A stretch of DNA of 64,000 nt from Nitrospiraceae bacterium UBA2600 (GTDB lineage Bacteria > Nitrospirota > Thermodesulfovibrionia > Thermodesulfovibrionales > Thermodesulfovibrionaceae): assembly GCA_002339325.1 (NCBI GenBank), contig DDKK01000015.1:1-64000 (forward strand), read 5' to 3'. The notes under the pieces were generated by a model, which saw nothing but the letters and a program-made list of their open reading frames with translations, was not told the DNA's origin and did no database searches. The stretch's first letter is position 1. Each line of letters starts with the position of its first letter. The position numbers and the translations under genes are program-made. Below, in pieces: positions 8,387-18,989 of this stretch.

Positions 8387-8810
8387 ATCTCGGTATAAGT
8401 TTTGTTGCCAGTTGAATTCTTATAGTAGCTCTCTCTAAAGCAGCCTGAGCTCTTGCATGGTCAATGTCAGCCTCACCAGCCTGTGCCTTCCTGAGTCTTT
8501 CCTCTGCTCTCGCTAAGGCAGCCTTGGCCCTCTCTACGTCTATCTCTTCAACCCTTTCAGCACTTCCAACCAATACTAAAACTCTGTCGTTTAGAACCTC
8601 ACAATAACCCCTATTAATGAACACATAATGAGTCTGCCCATCCTTCTTATAAGAGAGAGAGCCGATTCTTAAGGCAGTCATAAATGCACAGTGTCCAGGG
8701 AAAACTCCAAAATCACCCTCTGCACCAGTGGTATATACCTCATCTACTTCTTCATTTATTAACTCTCCGTAGGGTGTTATAACTTCTAATTTGAGCTTAT
8801 TGTCCATCAT
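8385..8810 (-). CDS. atpC: ATP synthase subunit epsilon
   Basis: Central-stalk subunit that regulates ATP hydrolysis. The 141-residue protein has an N-terminal beta-sandwich (about 1-88, with FGVFPGHCAFMTAL) and a C-terminal helical hairpin (ERAKAALARAEERLRK onward). It is the last gene of the b'-b-delta-alpha-gamma-beta-epsilon operon, 12 bases after atpD. Confidence 0.95.
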   Translation of the reverse strand: MMDNKLKLEVITPYGELINEEVDEVYTTGAEGDFGVFPGHCAFMTALRIGSLSYKKDGQTHYVFINRGYCEVLNDRVLVLVGSAERVEEIDVERAKAALARAEERLRKAQAGEADIDHARAQAALERATIRIQLATKLIPR

Positions 8811-8822
8811 ACACTCCTTTAA

Positions 8823-10247
<1,425 letters not shown>

Positions 10248-10277
10248 TTAAAACCTCCTTTATTCTTTTTTAAAATT

Positions 10278-11165
10278 TTATCCTTCACTCTGCTTTAAAG
10301 CTTCAACACCACCTACTATATCCATAAGCTCTTTTGTAATTGATGCCTGTCTTACTTTATTGGCAATTAAGGTGGTCTTTCTAATTAACTCATCGCAGTT
10401 CTTTGTTGCATTGTCCATGGCTGTCATTCTTGCTGCCTCTTCTGCAGCCTGAGATTCTAATAGAGCCCTGTATATTTGAATTTCAATGTATATAGGAAGC
10501 AGCATGGCAAAAAGCTCCGGTGCTCTTGGCTCGTAAGTGAAAGGTATAAATGTAGGCTGTTCAGCAGGCTCTGAATCTATCCTTCCAATTGGAAGTAATC
10601 TGTTTATTACTACCCTCTGGGCAATAACTGATTTAAATTCATTAAATATGACAACAACCTCATCTACTGCTTCGCTTACGTAAGAATTTATCATCTCTTG
10701 AGCTATTACCTGAGCATGAGTATATTGAAGTTTGCCCGATATTCCTGTCCAGACATTTTTGAGCTGAAAATCTCTTCTCTTAAAATAGTCTCGAGCCTTT
10801 CTTCCAACAACTGATAGAACTATATTAAGTCCCTCACCCTTAAGCCTGTTTATTTCTTTGTGAGCTGCCCTCAGTATGTTTGTATTGAAAGCACCACAAA
10901 GTCCCTTATCCGATGTGATTACAAGCACTTCTACAGTTTTAACAGGTCTTCTTAAAAGAATTGGAGGCACATCACCTCTCATCTCTACTGCACCAGCAAG
11001 GTCTGCAAGGACTTGCTGCATCTTTGTAGCATATGGCCTATACCTCAGCATGCTATCCTGGACTTTACGGAGCTTTGCAGCCGCCACCATCTTCATGGCA
11101 GAGGTTATCTTCTTTGTTCCCTGTATTGCCTTTATTTTCTTTCTTATATCTCTTAATGTTGGCAT
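10278..11165 (-). CDS. atpG: ATP synthase subunit gamma
   Basis: Rotor shaft coupling the c-ring to F1. The 295-residue protein has the conserved N-terminal RDIRKKIKAIQGTKKITSAMKMVAAAKLRK helix region, SDKGLCGAFN in the Rossmann-like domain, and the C-terminal helix with ATKNCDELIRKTTLIANKVRQASITKEL. Normal operon position between atpA and atpD. Confidence 0.97.
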   Translation of the reverse strand: MPTLRDIRKKIKAIQGTKKITSAMKMVAAAKLRKVQDSMLRYRPYATKMQQVLADLAGAVEMRGDVPPILLRRPVKTVEVLVITSDKGLCGAFNTNILRAAHKEINRLKGEGLNIVLSVVGRKARDYFKRRDFQLKNVWTGISGKLQYTHAQVIAQEMINSYVSEAVDEVVVIFNEFKSVIAQRVVINRLLPIGRIDSEPAEQPTFIPFTYEPRAPELFAMLLPIYIEIQIYRALLESQAAEEAARMTAMDNATKNCDELIRKTTLIANKVRQASITKELMDIVGGVEALKQSEG

Positions 11166-11195
11166 TTAACAGCTCCTACCTTCAGATTTTATTTA

Positions 11196-12704
11196 TTACG
11201 GCTGAAAAGTCTTCTTAAACTCTAAAATGGCATCGGTTATCTTCTGTTTTAAAGAGTCATCGAGCTCTTTTTTCTCTCTGATTTCTTTTCTTAAGTCTTC
11301 CTTCTGACTTCTGATAAAGCTTAAAAAGCCCTGCTCAAAAGCCTTAATTGCTGAAACAGGTAGCTCATCAAGGTGTCCCTGTGTTCCCGCAAATATCAAC
11401 ATAATCTGGTCTTCTACTGGCATAGGAACATATTGGTCTTGTTTAAGAAGTTCAACCATTCTCTGTCCTCTTTCAAGAAGCGCTCTTGTTGCTTTGTCAA
11501 GGTCTGAAGCAAACTGGGCAAATGCTGCAAGTTCTCTGTACTGGGCAAGGTCAAGTCTGAGCATTCCTGCAACCTGCTTCATTGCTTTAATCTGTGCAGC
11601 ACCACCAACACGGCTAACAGAGAGACCGACGTTAATAGCTGGACGGACACCTGCATAGAAAAGCTCTGGTTCAAGGTATATCTGACCGTCTGTAATAGAA
11701 ATAACGTTTGTTGGAATATATCCAGAAACGTCTCCTGCCTGGGTCTCTATTACAGGCAATGCTGTAAGAGAACCTCCTCCTTCAGCATCGGAGAGTTTTG
11801 CTGCTCTCTCAAGCAGTCTTGAATGAAGATAGAATACGTCGCCGGGATAAGCTTCTCTTCCTGGTGGTCTTCTAAGAATCAGGGAGACCTGTCTGTATGC
11901 ATAAGCCTGCTTAGTAAGGTCATCATAGCAAACTAATGCGTGCATTCCTTTGTCTCTGAAATATTCACCCATTGCACATCCCACATATGGAGCAAGATAC
12001 TGCATTGATGCTGGTTCAGAGGCAGTTGCTGCAACAACTATTGTGTGGTCCATAGCGCCATACTTTTTAAGGGTCTCAACAACCTGAACTACGCTCTGAC
12101 GACGTTGACCACAAGCAACATATATACAAATGCAGTTCTGCCCTTTCTGATTGATGATTGTATCTAAAAGAATGGCTGTTTTTCCTGTCTGACGGTCACC
12201 GATGACAAGCTCTCTCTGGCCTCTTCCTATTGGAATCATGGCATCTATTGCTTTAATACCTGTCTGAAGAGGCTCTTTAACTGGCTGACGCTTAATGATA
12301 CCCGGAGCAATTACGTCAACCTTTCTAGTGGCCTTTACATTAATCGGACCTTTCCCATCAATTGGAATACCAATTGCATTGACTACTCTTCCGATTAACT
12401 CCTCTCCAACAGGAGTCTCCATAACTCTTCCAGTTCTCTTTACAATGTCACCCTCTTTAACAAGTCTGTCATCACCGAACAGGATTGCACCTACGTTATC
12501 TTCTTCAAGGTTAAGAGCCATACCGTAAACGCCATTTGGAAGCTCAAGCATTTCAGAGGCCATGCAGTTGTCTAATCCGTAAATTCTTGCAACACCGTCA
12601 CCAATCGATGTGACTATTCCTACTTCGCTGACATCAGCTTTCTTCTCAAAGTCAGCAATCTGCTTCTTAAGGTACTCACTAATTTCTTCCATCTTAAGTT
12701 CCAT
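11196..12704 (-). CDS. atpA: ATP synthase subunit alpha
   Basis: Non-catalytic nucleotide-binding subunit of F1. The 502-residue protein has its P-loop GDRQTGKT at 169-176, an N-terminal beta-barrel, and the [36 protein letters not shown] signature near residues 370-405. It directly follows atpH. Confidence 0.98.
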   Translation of the reverse strand: MELKMEEISEYLKKQIADFEKKADVSEVGIVTSIGDGVARIYGLDNCMASEMLELPNGVYGMALNLEEDNVGAILFGDDRLVKEGDIVKRTGRVMETPVGEELIGRVVNAIGIPIDGKGPINVKATRKVDVIAPGIIKRQPVKEPLQTGIKAIDAMIPIGRGQRELVIGDRQTGKTAILLDTIINQKGQNCICIYVACGQRRQSVVQVVETLKKYGAMDHTIVVAATASEPASMQYLAPYVGCAMGEYFRDKGMHALVCYDDLTKQAYAYRQVSLILRRPPGREAYPGDVFYLHSRLLERAAKLSDAEGGGSLTALPVIETQAGDVSGYIPTNVISITDGQIYLEPELFYAGVRPAINVGLSVSRVGGAAQIKAMKQVAGMLRLDLAQYRELAAFAQFASDLDKATRALLERGQRMVELLKQDQYVPMPVEDQIMLIFAGTQGHLDELPVSAIKAFEQGFLSFIRSQKEDLRKEIREKKELDDSLKQKITDAILEFKKTFQP

Positions 12705-12710
12705 AGTTTC

Positions 12711-13256
12711 TCACCCCTTTATAAGCTTATCTCTTAAAAGACCTAACTGGCCTTTTATACTTAAGTCATACATTGTGCTTCCCACTTTAACCCTTACTCC
12801 ACCAATTAGTGAAGTATCAATTTCGTACTGCAACTCCACCTCTCTGCCCGTGATAGACTTAAGAGATTCAACAATTTTTTGTTTCATCGCCTCCGGAAGT
12901 TCAATGGCTGAGGTGACCACACCTTTAACCTTTTTCTTTGCTTCCAAATAGAGAGCATTGATGTATCTGACAATCTCACTAAGTCCTATCAGAACTCCCT
13001 CAACGCTCAGAAAGCTGAGGAACTTCTTTGCCTCCTCTGGAAGTGACAGCTTTTCACACAGATAGCTTATAGCTCCCACTCTCTCCTCATCGTTAAAGGA
13101 TGGCGATGTGAGCATGTTTCTGAACTGTCTTTCTTTCTGCATCAACAAAGCTACAGCCTCAAGCTTCGCAACAATTTCTGGCACCTGGTCTATATTGACC
13201 AGACTTAAAAATTGTTTTGCATACTTTTTTGCCTTTGCTCCTCTGACCTTTCTCAA
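12711..13256 (-). CDS. atpH: ATP synthase subunit delta
   Basis: Links the peripheral stalk to the top of F1 (OSCP homologue). The 181-residue protein has the N-terminal six-helix domain and the C-terminal signature [33 protein letters not shown]. It overlaps atpF by four bases. Confidence 0.95.
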   Translation of the reverse strand: MRKVRGAKAKKYAKQFLSLVNIDQVPEIVAKLEAVALLMQKERQFRNMLTSPSFNDEERVGAISYLCEKLSLPEEAKKFLSFLSVEGVLIGLSEIVRYINALYLEAKKKVKGVVTSAIELPEAMKQKIVESLKSITGREVELQYEIDTSLIGGVRVKVGSTMYDLSIKGQLGLLRDKLIKG

Positions 13257-13819
13257 TTTTTCCGCCCCTCTATTATTTTTATTGATTCCTGAAGAAGCTT
13301 TTCCTGCTCTTCAGGAGTAATTTTTTCCTTCAATTTCTGTTCACTCAACTGAATAGCAAGTTCTGCAGCCTCGAGCCTTAGAGCATCTTTAGCCATTTTC
13401 AACTCAAACTCAATATTTGTCTTTGCCTGCTCGATAATTTTCTCTTTCATTTTGTCAGTCTCTTGCATAATCTGTTGTTTTTCCTGTTCACCTATTTTTT
13501 TAGCAGACTCTATTATTTCCTGAATTTCTTTATCCTTCAATTTAAGCTTATCCTCAACCTCTTGAAGAGCTTTTTGGGCAAGCTCTTTTGCCTCTTGAGA
13601 TTCTTTTATGCTTTTTTCAATAAGCTCTTTTCTCTGGGCAAGATAATTTTTGATTGGTTTACCTAAAAATTTGACTATAATGAATACCAGTATAGCAAAG
13701 TTAATGGTTTTGAAAGCCCAGTCTTTTAAACTGCCTCCATGCTCTCCTCCCTCTGCTGCATAGGCAGTCACTGCACTTAGAATACAGATTGTTGAGATAA
13801 GAAGTATTAGTCTTTTCAT
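13253..13819 (-). CDS. atpF: ATP synthase subunit b, with signal-like N-terminus
   Basis: Peripheral stalk subunit. The 188-residue chain starts with a hydrophobic signal-like segment (about 1-21, ending [11 protein letters not shown]). A second membrane helix (about 35-52) leads into a long, highly charged coiled coil (about 60-185). Both atpE and this b subunit carry such an extra N-terminal segment, whereas b' does not. A b/b' pair is typical of cyanobacteria, Aquificae and several other phyla. Confidence 0.92.
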   Translation of the reverse strand: MKRLILLISTICILSAVTAYAAEGGEHGGSLKDWAFKTINFAILVFIIVKFLGKPIKNYLAQRKELIEKSIKESQEAKELAQKALQEVEDKLKLKDKEIQEIIESAKKIGEQEKQQIMQETDKMKEKIIEQAKTNIEFELKMAKDALRLEAAELAIQLSEQKLKEKITPEEQEKLLQESIKIIEGRKN

Positions 13820-13829
13820 ATTGCCTCCA

Positions 13830-14249
13830 TTATACCTTTACCAATTTGTTTACAATCTCTTCAGATAGTCTTTCAACTTCTTGCTTAAGCGCTGCCCTCA
13901 CCTTTTCTGTCTCAGCCTTAATCTCTGACCTTGCCTTTTCAATCATCTGAACTGCCTCTTTTTCAGCAGCCGATAGAACCTCTCTCTGATAGGCCAATGC
14001 TTCTTCCCTCAGGGAATTAATAATCTGTTTAGCTTGCGCCTTTGCATTAGCAAGGTCAGCATTCATCTGTGCAATGGCCTGTTCTTTTTTCTCTGTCATT
14101 ACCTGAGCATCTTCCAGAGCACCTTTAATCATCTGCTCGCGCTGCCTGAAAAGCTCCATCATAGGTTTGAAAAGGATTGCATTGAGGATAAACATTAGGA
14201 CAAAAAATTGAATCATTAGGACAAAAAACCAGTTGTTAAACTCTAACAT
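13830..14249 (-). CDS. atpF': ATP synthase subunit b' (second b-type subunit)
   Basis: First gene of the main ATP synthase operon. The 139-residue protein has one N-terminal membrane helix (about 8-27, WFFVLMIQFFVLMFILNAI) followed by KPMMELFRQREQMI and a coiled coil to the C-terminus. It pairs with the b subunit in the peripheral stalk. A GA-rich Shine-Dalgarno (GAAGGTGG) precedes the ATG, about 50 bases downstream of a strong promoter. Confidence 0.93.
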   Translation of the reverse strand: MLEFNNWFFVLMIQFFVLMFILNAILFKPMMELFRQREQMIKGALEDAQVMTEKKEQAIAQMNADLANAKAQAKQIINSLREEALAYQREVLSAAEKEAVQMIEKARSEIKAETEKVRAALKQEVERLSEEIVNKLVKV

Positions 14250-14301
14250 ACCCCACCTTCTTTCTGTTAGATTTTTTGATGCTTAAATTCAACTGCATGA
14301 C

Positions 14302-14330
14302 AAGATACCATATACAGCTTTTTTTGTCAA
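14302..14330 (-). promoter_or_regulatory. Sigma-70-type promoter for the main atp operon
   Basis: Minus strand: TTGACA (14330-14325), 17 bases, TATCTT (14307-14302). The predicted start is near 14295, giving a leader of about 45 bases before atpF'. The 124-base gap to rapZ holds this promoter and otherwise AT-rich sequence. Confidence 0.85.
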
Positions 14331-14373
14331 GAAATCGTTAATTTTAAATTTTTATGGTTTTATTAAAATTTTC

Positions 14374-15225
14374 TTATAAATCCCTGTGAATCACAATTGG
14401 ATTGAGCGAAAGGGTTTTTATAAAATCTCCTATCTCCTCGGCAATAACGACAGACCTGTGTTTCCCTCCAGTGCATCCTATACCTATTGTAAGGTAGGCT
14501 TTACCTTCTCGTTTATATCCTTCAATAGCAAATTTTAAGAAGTTTTTTAATCGTTTTAAAAACTCCTTTGTTTCTCTCTGTTTGAGAACAAAATCCTTAA
14601 CCTTCCTGTCCTTTCCTGTAAGCTCCGTTAATTCGGGAATAAAATATGGATTAGGCAAAAACCTTGCATCAAACAAAAGGTCTGCATTTGAAGGGATTCC
14701 TCTTTTAAAGCCAAAGGACAAAATTGTAACCGAAAGGGTTCTGAGCTCTCCACCGTAGATTGATGAGATTAAAAACTTTAGTTCGTGGGGGTTGAAGTTC
14801 GATGTATCGATTATTCTCGTTGCAATGCTTCTGAGAGGCTGAAGTAAGACTATCTCTTCTTTAATTGCTTTTAGTAGTTCATTATGAAGAGAGAAGAGGG
14901 GATGAGGTCTTCTTGTCTCTTTATATCTTCTAAGTATTGTTTCATCGTCAGCTTCAAGAAAAAGAACATCTGTTTTATAACCTTTTTTTGTCCTTTCAAT
15001 TAGCTCTACTGATTTACCAAGAAATTGATAAAGCCTTATGTCAATTCCAATTGCAATCTTTTTAAAATTTCCGTATTTTTGTAGGATTTTTAAAAAATCT
15101 GTTACTGCCGGAGGTGGTAGATTGTCAACGCAGAAAAAGCCTATATCCTCAAGCGTTCTTAAAGTAACAGTCTTCCCTGCTCCTGAAAGTCCTGTTACTA
15201 TTACTAAAATTGGTTTTTTTCTCAA
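14374..15225 (-). CDS. rapZ: RNase adapter / nucleotide-binding protein RapZ
   Basis: In E. coli RapZ directs RNase E to the small RNA GlmZ and so controls glucosamine-6-phosphate synthase; in other phyla its role is less clear. The 283-residue protein has an N-terminal P-loop (GLSGAGKT, 12-19), a DTSNFNPHEL segment and a C-terminal domain with IGIGCTGGKHRSV. Located at the end of the lpt-rpoN-hpf operon, its usual position; no ptsN is found between hpf and rapZ. Confidence 0.93.
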   Translation of the reverse strand: MRKKPILVIVTGLSGAGKTVTLRTLEDIGFFCVDNLPPPAVTDFLKILQKYGNFKKIAIGIDIRLYQFLGKSVELIERTKKGYKTDVLFLEADDETILRRYKETRRPHPLFSLHNELLKAIKEEIVLLQPLRSIATRIIDTSNFNPHELKFLISSIYGGELRTLSVTILSFGFKRGIPSNADLLFDARFLPNPYFIPELTELTGKDRKVKDFVLKQRETKEFLKRLKNFLKFAIEGYKREGKAYLTIGIGCTGGKHRSVVIAEEIGDFIKTLSLNPIVIHRDL

Positions 15226-15238
15226 AAATCAACCTTTC

Positions 15239-15757
15239 TTATTTGGCAGGCTCAATTAAACCAAAATTCCCGTCCTTCCTCTTGTAAACGACATTTACAT
15301 CACCGCTAAAGGAATTGACAAATATGAAAAAATCTTTGTCAAGAAGCTCCATCTGGTCAACGGCTTCTTCAGGAGTCATCGGCCTCAGGTCAAACTTTTT
15401 GTATTTTACAATTCTTTTGGGTAGTTCTTCTGTCGAAGTTGTCGGAGTGAATTTATTTGATTCTTTTTTGTTTTTATTTTGAACTTTTTCCTTATACTTT
15501 AATATTTGCTTTTCAAGCTTTTCTACGACTTGGTCAACGGCTGAGTAGAGGTCTTCCGTTTTTCCTTCTGCTTGAATTAAATGTCCATTTACCTTTACAA
15601 GTACGTCTATTTTGTGAGTAAATTTTTCAGTGCTTATTGTTACTGTTGCCTCTGCTAACTCATTTAAAAATTTTTCAAACTTTCCAACTCGCTTTTCAAT
15701 ATACTGTCTCAGTGCCTCTGTTACGTCAATATTTTTCCCCCTGATGTTGATTTTCAT
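15239..15757 (-). CDS. hpf: Ribosome hibernation promoting factor, long form
   Basis: Binds the 30S decoding centre and dimerises 70S ribosomes into inactive 100S particles. At 172 residues it is the long form: an S30AE domain (about 1-100; IDVTEALRQYIEKRVGKFEKF, LYSAVDQVVEKLEKQI), a Lys-rich linker (about 105-120), and a C-terminal dimerisation domain (IVKYKKFDLRPMTPEEAVDQMELLDKDFFIFVN). AGGA-type Shine-Dalgarno; follows rpoN by 11 bases. Confidence 0.95.
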   Translation of the reverse strand: MKINIRGKNIDVTEALRQYIEKRVGKFEKFLNELAEATVTISTEKFTHKIDVLVKVNGHLIQAEGKTEDLYSAVDQVVEKLEKQILKYKEKVQNKNKKESNKFTPTTSTEELPKRIVKYKKFDLRPMTPEEAVDQMELLDKDFFIFVNSFSGDVNVVYKRKDGNFGLIEPAK

Positions 15758-15768
15758 AACTGTCCTCC

Positions 15769-17190
15769 TTAATATTTTTTTAACTTTCTTAAAGGCTTAG
15801 GTGGTATTTTTAGCTCTTCTCTATATTTTGCAACAGTTCTTCTCGCAATATCTATACCCTGCCTCTGAAGCATCTCGGATATCTCCTTGTCAGACAAAGG
15901 TTTCTCTGGATTTTCATCGTTGATTATTTTTTGTATTAACTCTTTGACATGAGTTGTTGAAACTCCTCCGCTGATAGATGAGAGAGAATTGCTAAAGAAA
16001 AACTTATAACTAAAAAGTCCGTGTTCACAGAAAAGATACTTATTAGATGTAACTCGGCTGATTGTGCTCTCATGTAAACCGATGTCGCTGGCAATATCCC
16101 TGAGATTTAAGGGTTTAAGAAAACTAACTCCTTTGTCAAAAAATTCCCTCTGAAACTTTATTAGGCTCTCTGTCACGCTGTATATGGTCTTGTTCCTCTG
16201 TTCAATGCTTCTTAAAAGCTCTACGGCACTCTTTAGTTTTTCGCGAAGATACTTTTTTTCTTCTCCTTGCAAGTATTTTTCATTAATCAGTTCATTGTAT
16301 AATTTGCTGAGTCTTAGTTTTGGTATGCCTTCATCATTTAAAATTATCTGATAATCTCCTTCCACCTTTTGCACATAAACATCTGGAACAGGGATACTTA
16401 TAAGGGTTTTGCTGAAATTCCGACCTGGCCTTGGTTCAAGTTTTTCTATTATCCTGACTGATTCAATTATTTCTTCCACTGGCACGTTGATTTTTTTTGC
16501 TATTCGGTCATACTTTTTCTTCTGAATATCTTCAAGATGCTCTTCTATAATTTTTTGAACAACGGTGTTTGCTAAACCAAGATTCTTTAACTGTAAAAGT
16601 AAACATTCTTTTATATCTCTCGCACCTACTCCTGGTGGGTCAAATTCCTGCACCAGTTCAATTGCTCTTTTAACTTTCTCCGTATCAACTTCTGCCAGAG
16701 ATGCTATTTCCTGTTCGGAAGCCTTCAAATATCCGTCTTCATCAATATTTCCTATTACAATCTCTGCAACTGCTCTCAGGTCATCGGGAGCTTTACTCAA
16801 TCTCAACTGCCACAAGAGATGTTCCGTAAGGTCTGCCTTGGTTGAGTAGAATAGTTCAAAGGAGGGCTTATCTTCAACTCCTGGGTTAAAGTATCCTAAG
16901 TCTCTTCCGTCATCGGCTCTCTCTGAAAAATAATCATCAATAATTACCTTGCTAAGCCTATCAATTATTGTCGAATCCTCTGTCTCTTCTATTTCATTAG
17001 AAACATCTCTGTCCTGCTCTATCGATATTTCCTCTTCCACTTCTAAAAGAGGATTTTCCATTAATTCGAGCTGAATATACTGACTAAGCTCAAGTTGCGG
17101 TAGCTGTAATAATTTAAGTTGTAGCTGCAATTGAGGAGTTAAGGCAAGTTTTTGGGTAAGTCTCAGGTCTGCTCTTTGTTCAAGTCCCAT
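15769..17190 (-). CDS. rpoN: RNA polymerase sigma-54 factor
   Basis: Alternative sigma factor recognising -24/-12 promoters and needing AAA+ activators. The 473-residue protein has the Gln/Leu-rich region I (LRLTQKLALTPQLQLQLKLLQLPQLEL), an acidic region II, the core-binding domain, the HTH region, and the C-terminal RpoN box (ARRTVAKYRE, about 449-458). The sigma-54 activator at 34635-35939 is a likely partner. It starts one base after lptB. Confidence 0.97.
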   Translation of the reverse strand: MGLEQRADLRLTQKLALTPQLQLQLKLLQLPQLELSQYIQLELMENPLLEVEEEISIEQDRDVSNEIEETEDSTIIDRLSKVIIDDYFSERADDGRDLGYFNPGVEDKPSFELFYSTKADLTEHLLWQLRLSKAPDDLRAVAEIVIGNIDEDGYLKASEQEIASLAEVDTEKVKRAIELVQEFDPPGVGARDIKECLLLQLKNLGLANTVVQKIIEEHLEDIQKKKYDRIAKKINVPVEEIIESVRIIEKLEPRPGRNFSKTLISIPVPDVYVQKVEGDYQIILNDEGIPKLRLSKLYNELINEKYLQGEEKKYLREKLKSAVELLRSIEQRNKTIYSVTESLIKFQREFFDKGVSFLKPLNLRDIASDIGLHESTISRVTSNKYLFCEHGLFSYKFFFSNSLSSISGGVSTTHVKELIQKIINDENPEKPLSDKEISEMLQRQGIDIARRTVAKYREELKIPPKPLRKLKKY

Positions 17191-17928
17191 TTACAGTCTA
17201 AACTCCTCTCCTAAATAGGCCTCCCTTACAGAAGGGTTGTCAATTAAAACCTCAGGCGTTCCCTCTGCAAGCAGAGAGCCACTATGAATTATAAAGGCCC
17301 TATCGGTAATTGATAGGGTTTCTCTCACATTGTGGTCTGTGATTATAATACCAATGCCCTTTTCCTTAAGCTTTTTTATTGTTCTTTTCAACTCTACTAC
17401 AGCAAGAGGGTCTATTCCTGCAAAAGGCTCGTCAAAAAGCATGAAAATAGGCTTTAAAGCAATAGCTCTTGCTATCTCAGCCCGTCTTCTCTCTCCTCCT
17501 GATAGTTTATATCCTTCTCTGTCAGCAAACTCTTCTAAATTAAATTCATCAAGAAGGGTATTTACCTCTTCGTCGATGTTTAACTTTTTATTTTTATCCT
17601 CTCCATACTTAATTTCAAGAACAGCTTTTAGATTTTCACGAACTGTAAGCTTTCTGAAAATGGAAGGTTCTTGAGGAAGATAGCCCATTCCAAGTCTTGC
17701 TCTTTCAAAAATGGGAAAAGTAGTAATGCTTTTGTCGTCAATGAAAATATTTCCACTGTCTGGCCTCACTATTCCGATAATCATGTAAAAGGTAGTGGTC
17801 TTACCAGCCCCATTGGGGCCTAAAAGACCGACAACCTCACCACTGCTAACGCTCAAAGAGACTCCTTTCACAGCTTCTTTCTTGCCAAAGCTTTTTTTTA
17901 GATTTTCGACTTTAAGGATATGGTTCAT
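17191..17928 (-). CDS. lptB: Lipopolysaccharide export ATPase LptB
   Basis: Cytoplasmic ABC ATPase powering LPS extraction by LptFG. The 245-residue protein has Walker A GPNGAGKT (37-44), the signature LSGGERRR (about 142-149), Walker B IFMLFDEPFAGIDP and the H-loop in IITDHNVRETL. It overlaps lptA by four bases. lptF/G are not in the window. Confidence 0.96.
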   Translation of the reverse strand: MNHILKVENLKKSFGKKEAVKGVSLSVSSGEVVGLLGPNGAGKTTTFYMIIGIVRPDSGNIFIDDKSITTFPIFERARLGMGYLPQEPSIFRKLTVRENLKAVLEIKYGEDKNKKLNIDEEVNTLLDEFNLEEFADREGYKLSGGERRRAEIARAIALKPIFMLFDEPFAGIDPLAVVELKRTIKKLKEKGIGIIITDHNVRETLSITDRAFIIHSGSLLAEGTPEVLIDNPSVREAYLGEEFRL

Positions 17929-18404
17929 TTTCCTGTTTTTCGCTCTTTAAGATATACTCTACTTTTTTCTACAAGAGAACGGTCATCTTTCATAAAGTAA
18001 GTGATTTTCTCTCCCGTAACAAGATTTTTCCCATCCGTTGCTCGTGGTTCACCCGTAAAGACGACTCTCTCTTCAGGCTCGGGATAGTAAGTAGCTTTAT
18101 GAGATGTAATAGTTCTGTCTCCTCTGATTAGCTTTATGTTCCCAATGGCTTCAATAAGCTTGATATTACCGCCTTTCTGTTCATCTTCATAGTAAACTAT
18201 CATCTTGTTAGCAAGGAGGGTTGCATCTCCTCTTTTAGCCACCACATTACCCTCAAAAGTTGCTGTTTTAGCTCGGTTATCATTTATGAGGCTCTGAGAT
18301 GTAATGATAATTGGCTCAGGCGAGTCTTTCTTTTCTTCTGCAAACAGATTACAAGCAAGCAACAAAAACAACATAAAAATTAAGCTATTTTTTAGAGTAA
18401 ACAA
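17925..18404 (-). CDS. lptA: Periplasmic LPS transport protein LptA (OstA-like)
   Basis: Forms the periplasmic bridge carrying LPS to the outer membrane. The 159-residue protein has a signal peptide (about 1-22), then the OstA jelly-roll repeat region (FEGNVVAKRGDATLLANKMIVYYEDE, GNIKLIRGDRTITSHKATYYPEPEERVVFTGEPRATDG). It overlaps lptC by 20 bases and lptB by 4. Confidence 0.92.
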   Translation of the reverse strand: MFTLKNSLIFMLFLLLACNLFAEEKKDSPEPIIITSQSLINDNRAKTATFEGNVVAKRGDATLLANKMIVYYEDEQKGGNIKLIEAIGNIKLIRGDRTITSHKATYYPEPEERVVFTGEPRATDGKNLVTGEKITYFMKDDRSLVEKSRVYLKERKTGK

Positions 18405-18903
18405 TTGCTCTTACCCCCTCTCTTAATTCTATCAAATCAGCTTTTGCAATACCTGCATTTCCCTCAATAATAAATCTATTTCCCTGAATTTTTAGAGGTT
18501 TATCTGAAATAAGCATTTTTTCCTTTCCGTTCCACTGAGCTTCACTTCCATAAACTGTAAGGTCTTTCGAATACCCCTCTACTTCCTCTCTAAGTAAGAT
18601 ATCACCAGAATCAGTGCTGTATATTCCCTTTTTTGCCTTAACAGTAAATTCTTTTTCAGGAAAAAACATGGAGAGGCTTTTTAACTCTAAGGTTTTGCTA
18701 TCCTCACTCATCAAAGCTTCTTTTGCATAAAGTTTAAGCTTAAGGTCGCCATCTTTTTTCTGCATAAAATAAACATCCTTAAAAACTGATGCCTCCATTG
18801 ATATTTTCACTTTAACAGATTCATCTTTATCTAATAAGCCAATTATAAAAAACATCAACGATGAAGATAGCAACAACAGCAGAATAAATAGAAACTTTTT
18901 CAT
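18385..18903 (-). CDS. lptC: LPS export protein LptC
   Basis: Bitopic membrane protein connecting LptBFG to LptA. The 172-residue protein has an N-terminal membrane anchor (about 3-24) and a periplasmic beta-jelly-roll resembling LptA (KLYAKEALMSEDSKTLELKSLSMFFPE, KAKKGIYSTDSGDILLREEVEGYSKDLTVYGSEAQWNGKEKML). First gene of the lpt-rpoN-hpf-rapZ operon; a -10 box lies just upstream with no Shine-Dalgarno. Confidence 0.88.
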   Translation of the reverse strand: MKKFLFILLLLLSSSLMFFIIGLLDKDESVKVKISMEASVFKDVYFMQKKDGDLKLKLYAKEALMSEDSKTLELKSLSMFFPEKEFTVKAKKGIYSTDSGDILLREEVEGYSKDLTVYGSEAQWNGKEKMLISDKPLKIQGNRFIIEGNAGIAKADLIELREGVRAIVYSKK

Positions 18904-18912
18904 ATCTGTTTA

Positions 18913-18920
18913 AATATACC
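18913..18920 (-). promoter_or_regulatory. Candidate extended -10 promoter for lptC operon
   Basis: Minus strand TGG-TATATT (TATATT at 18918-18913) ends 9 bases before the lptC ATG. The predicted start near 18906 gives a leader of only about 3 bases. No clear -35 is seen. Confidence 0.45.
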
Positions 18921-18989
18921 ACAAAAAAGTTTGATATTGCGATGAGACAAATTAAAACTCGAAATTATGCATAGAAAGGGATGTGAACC

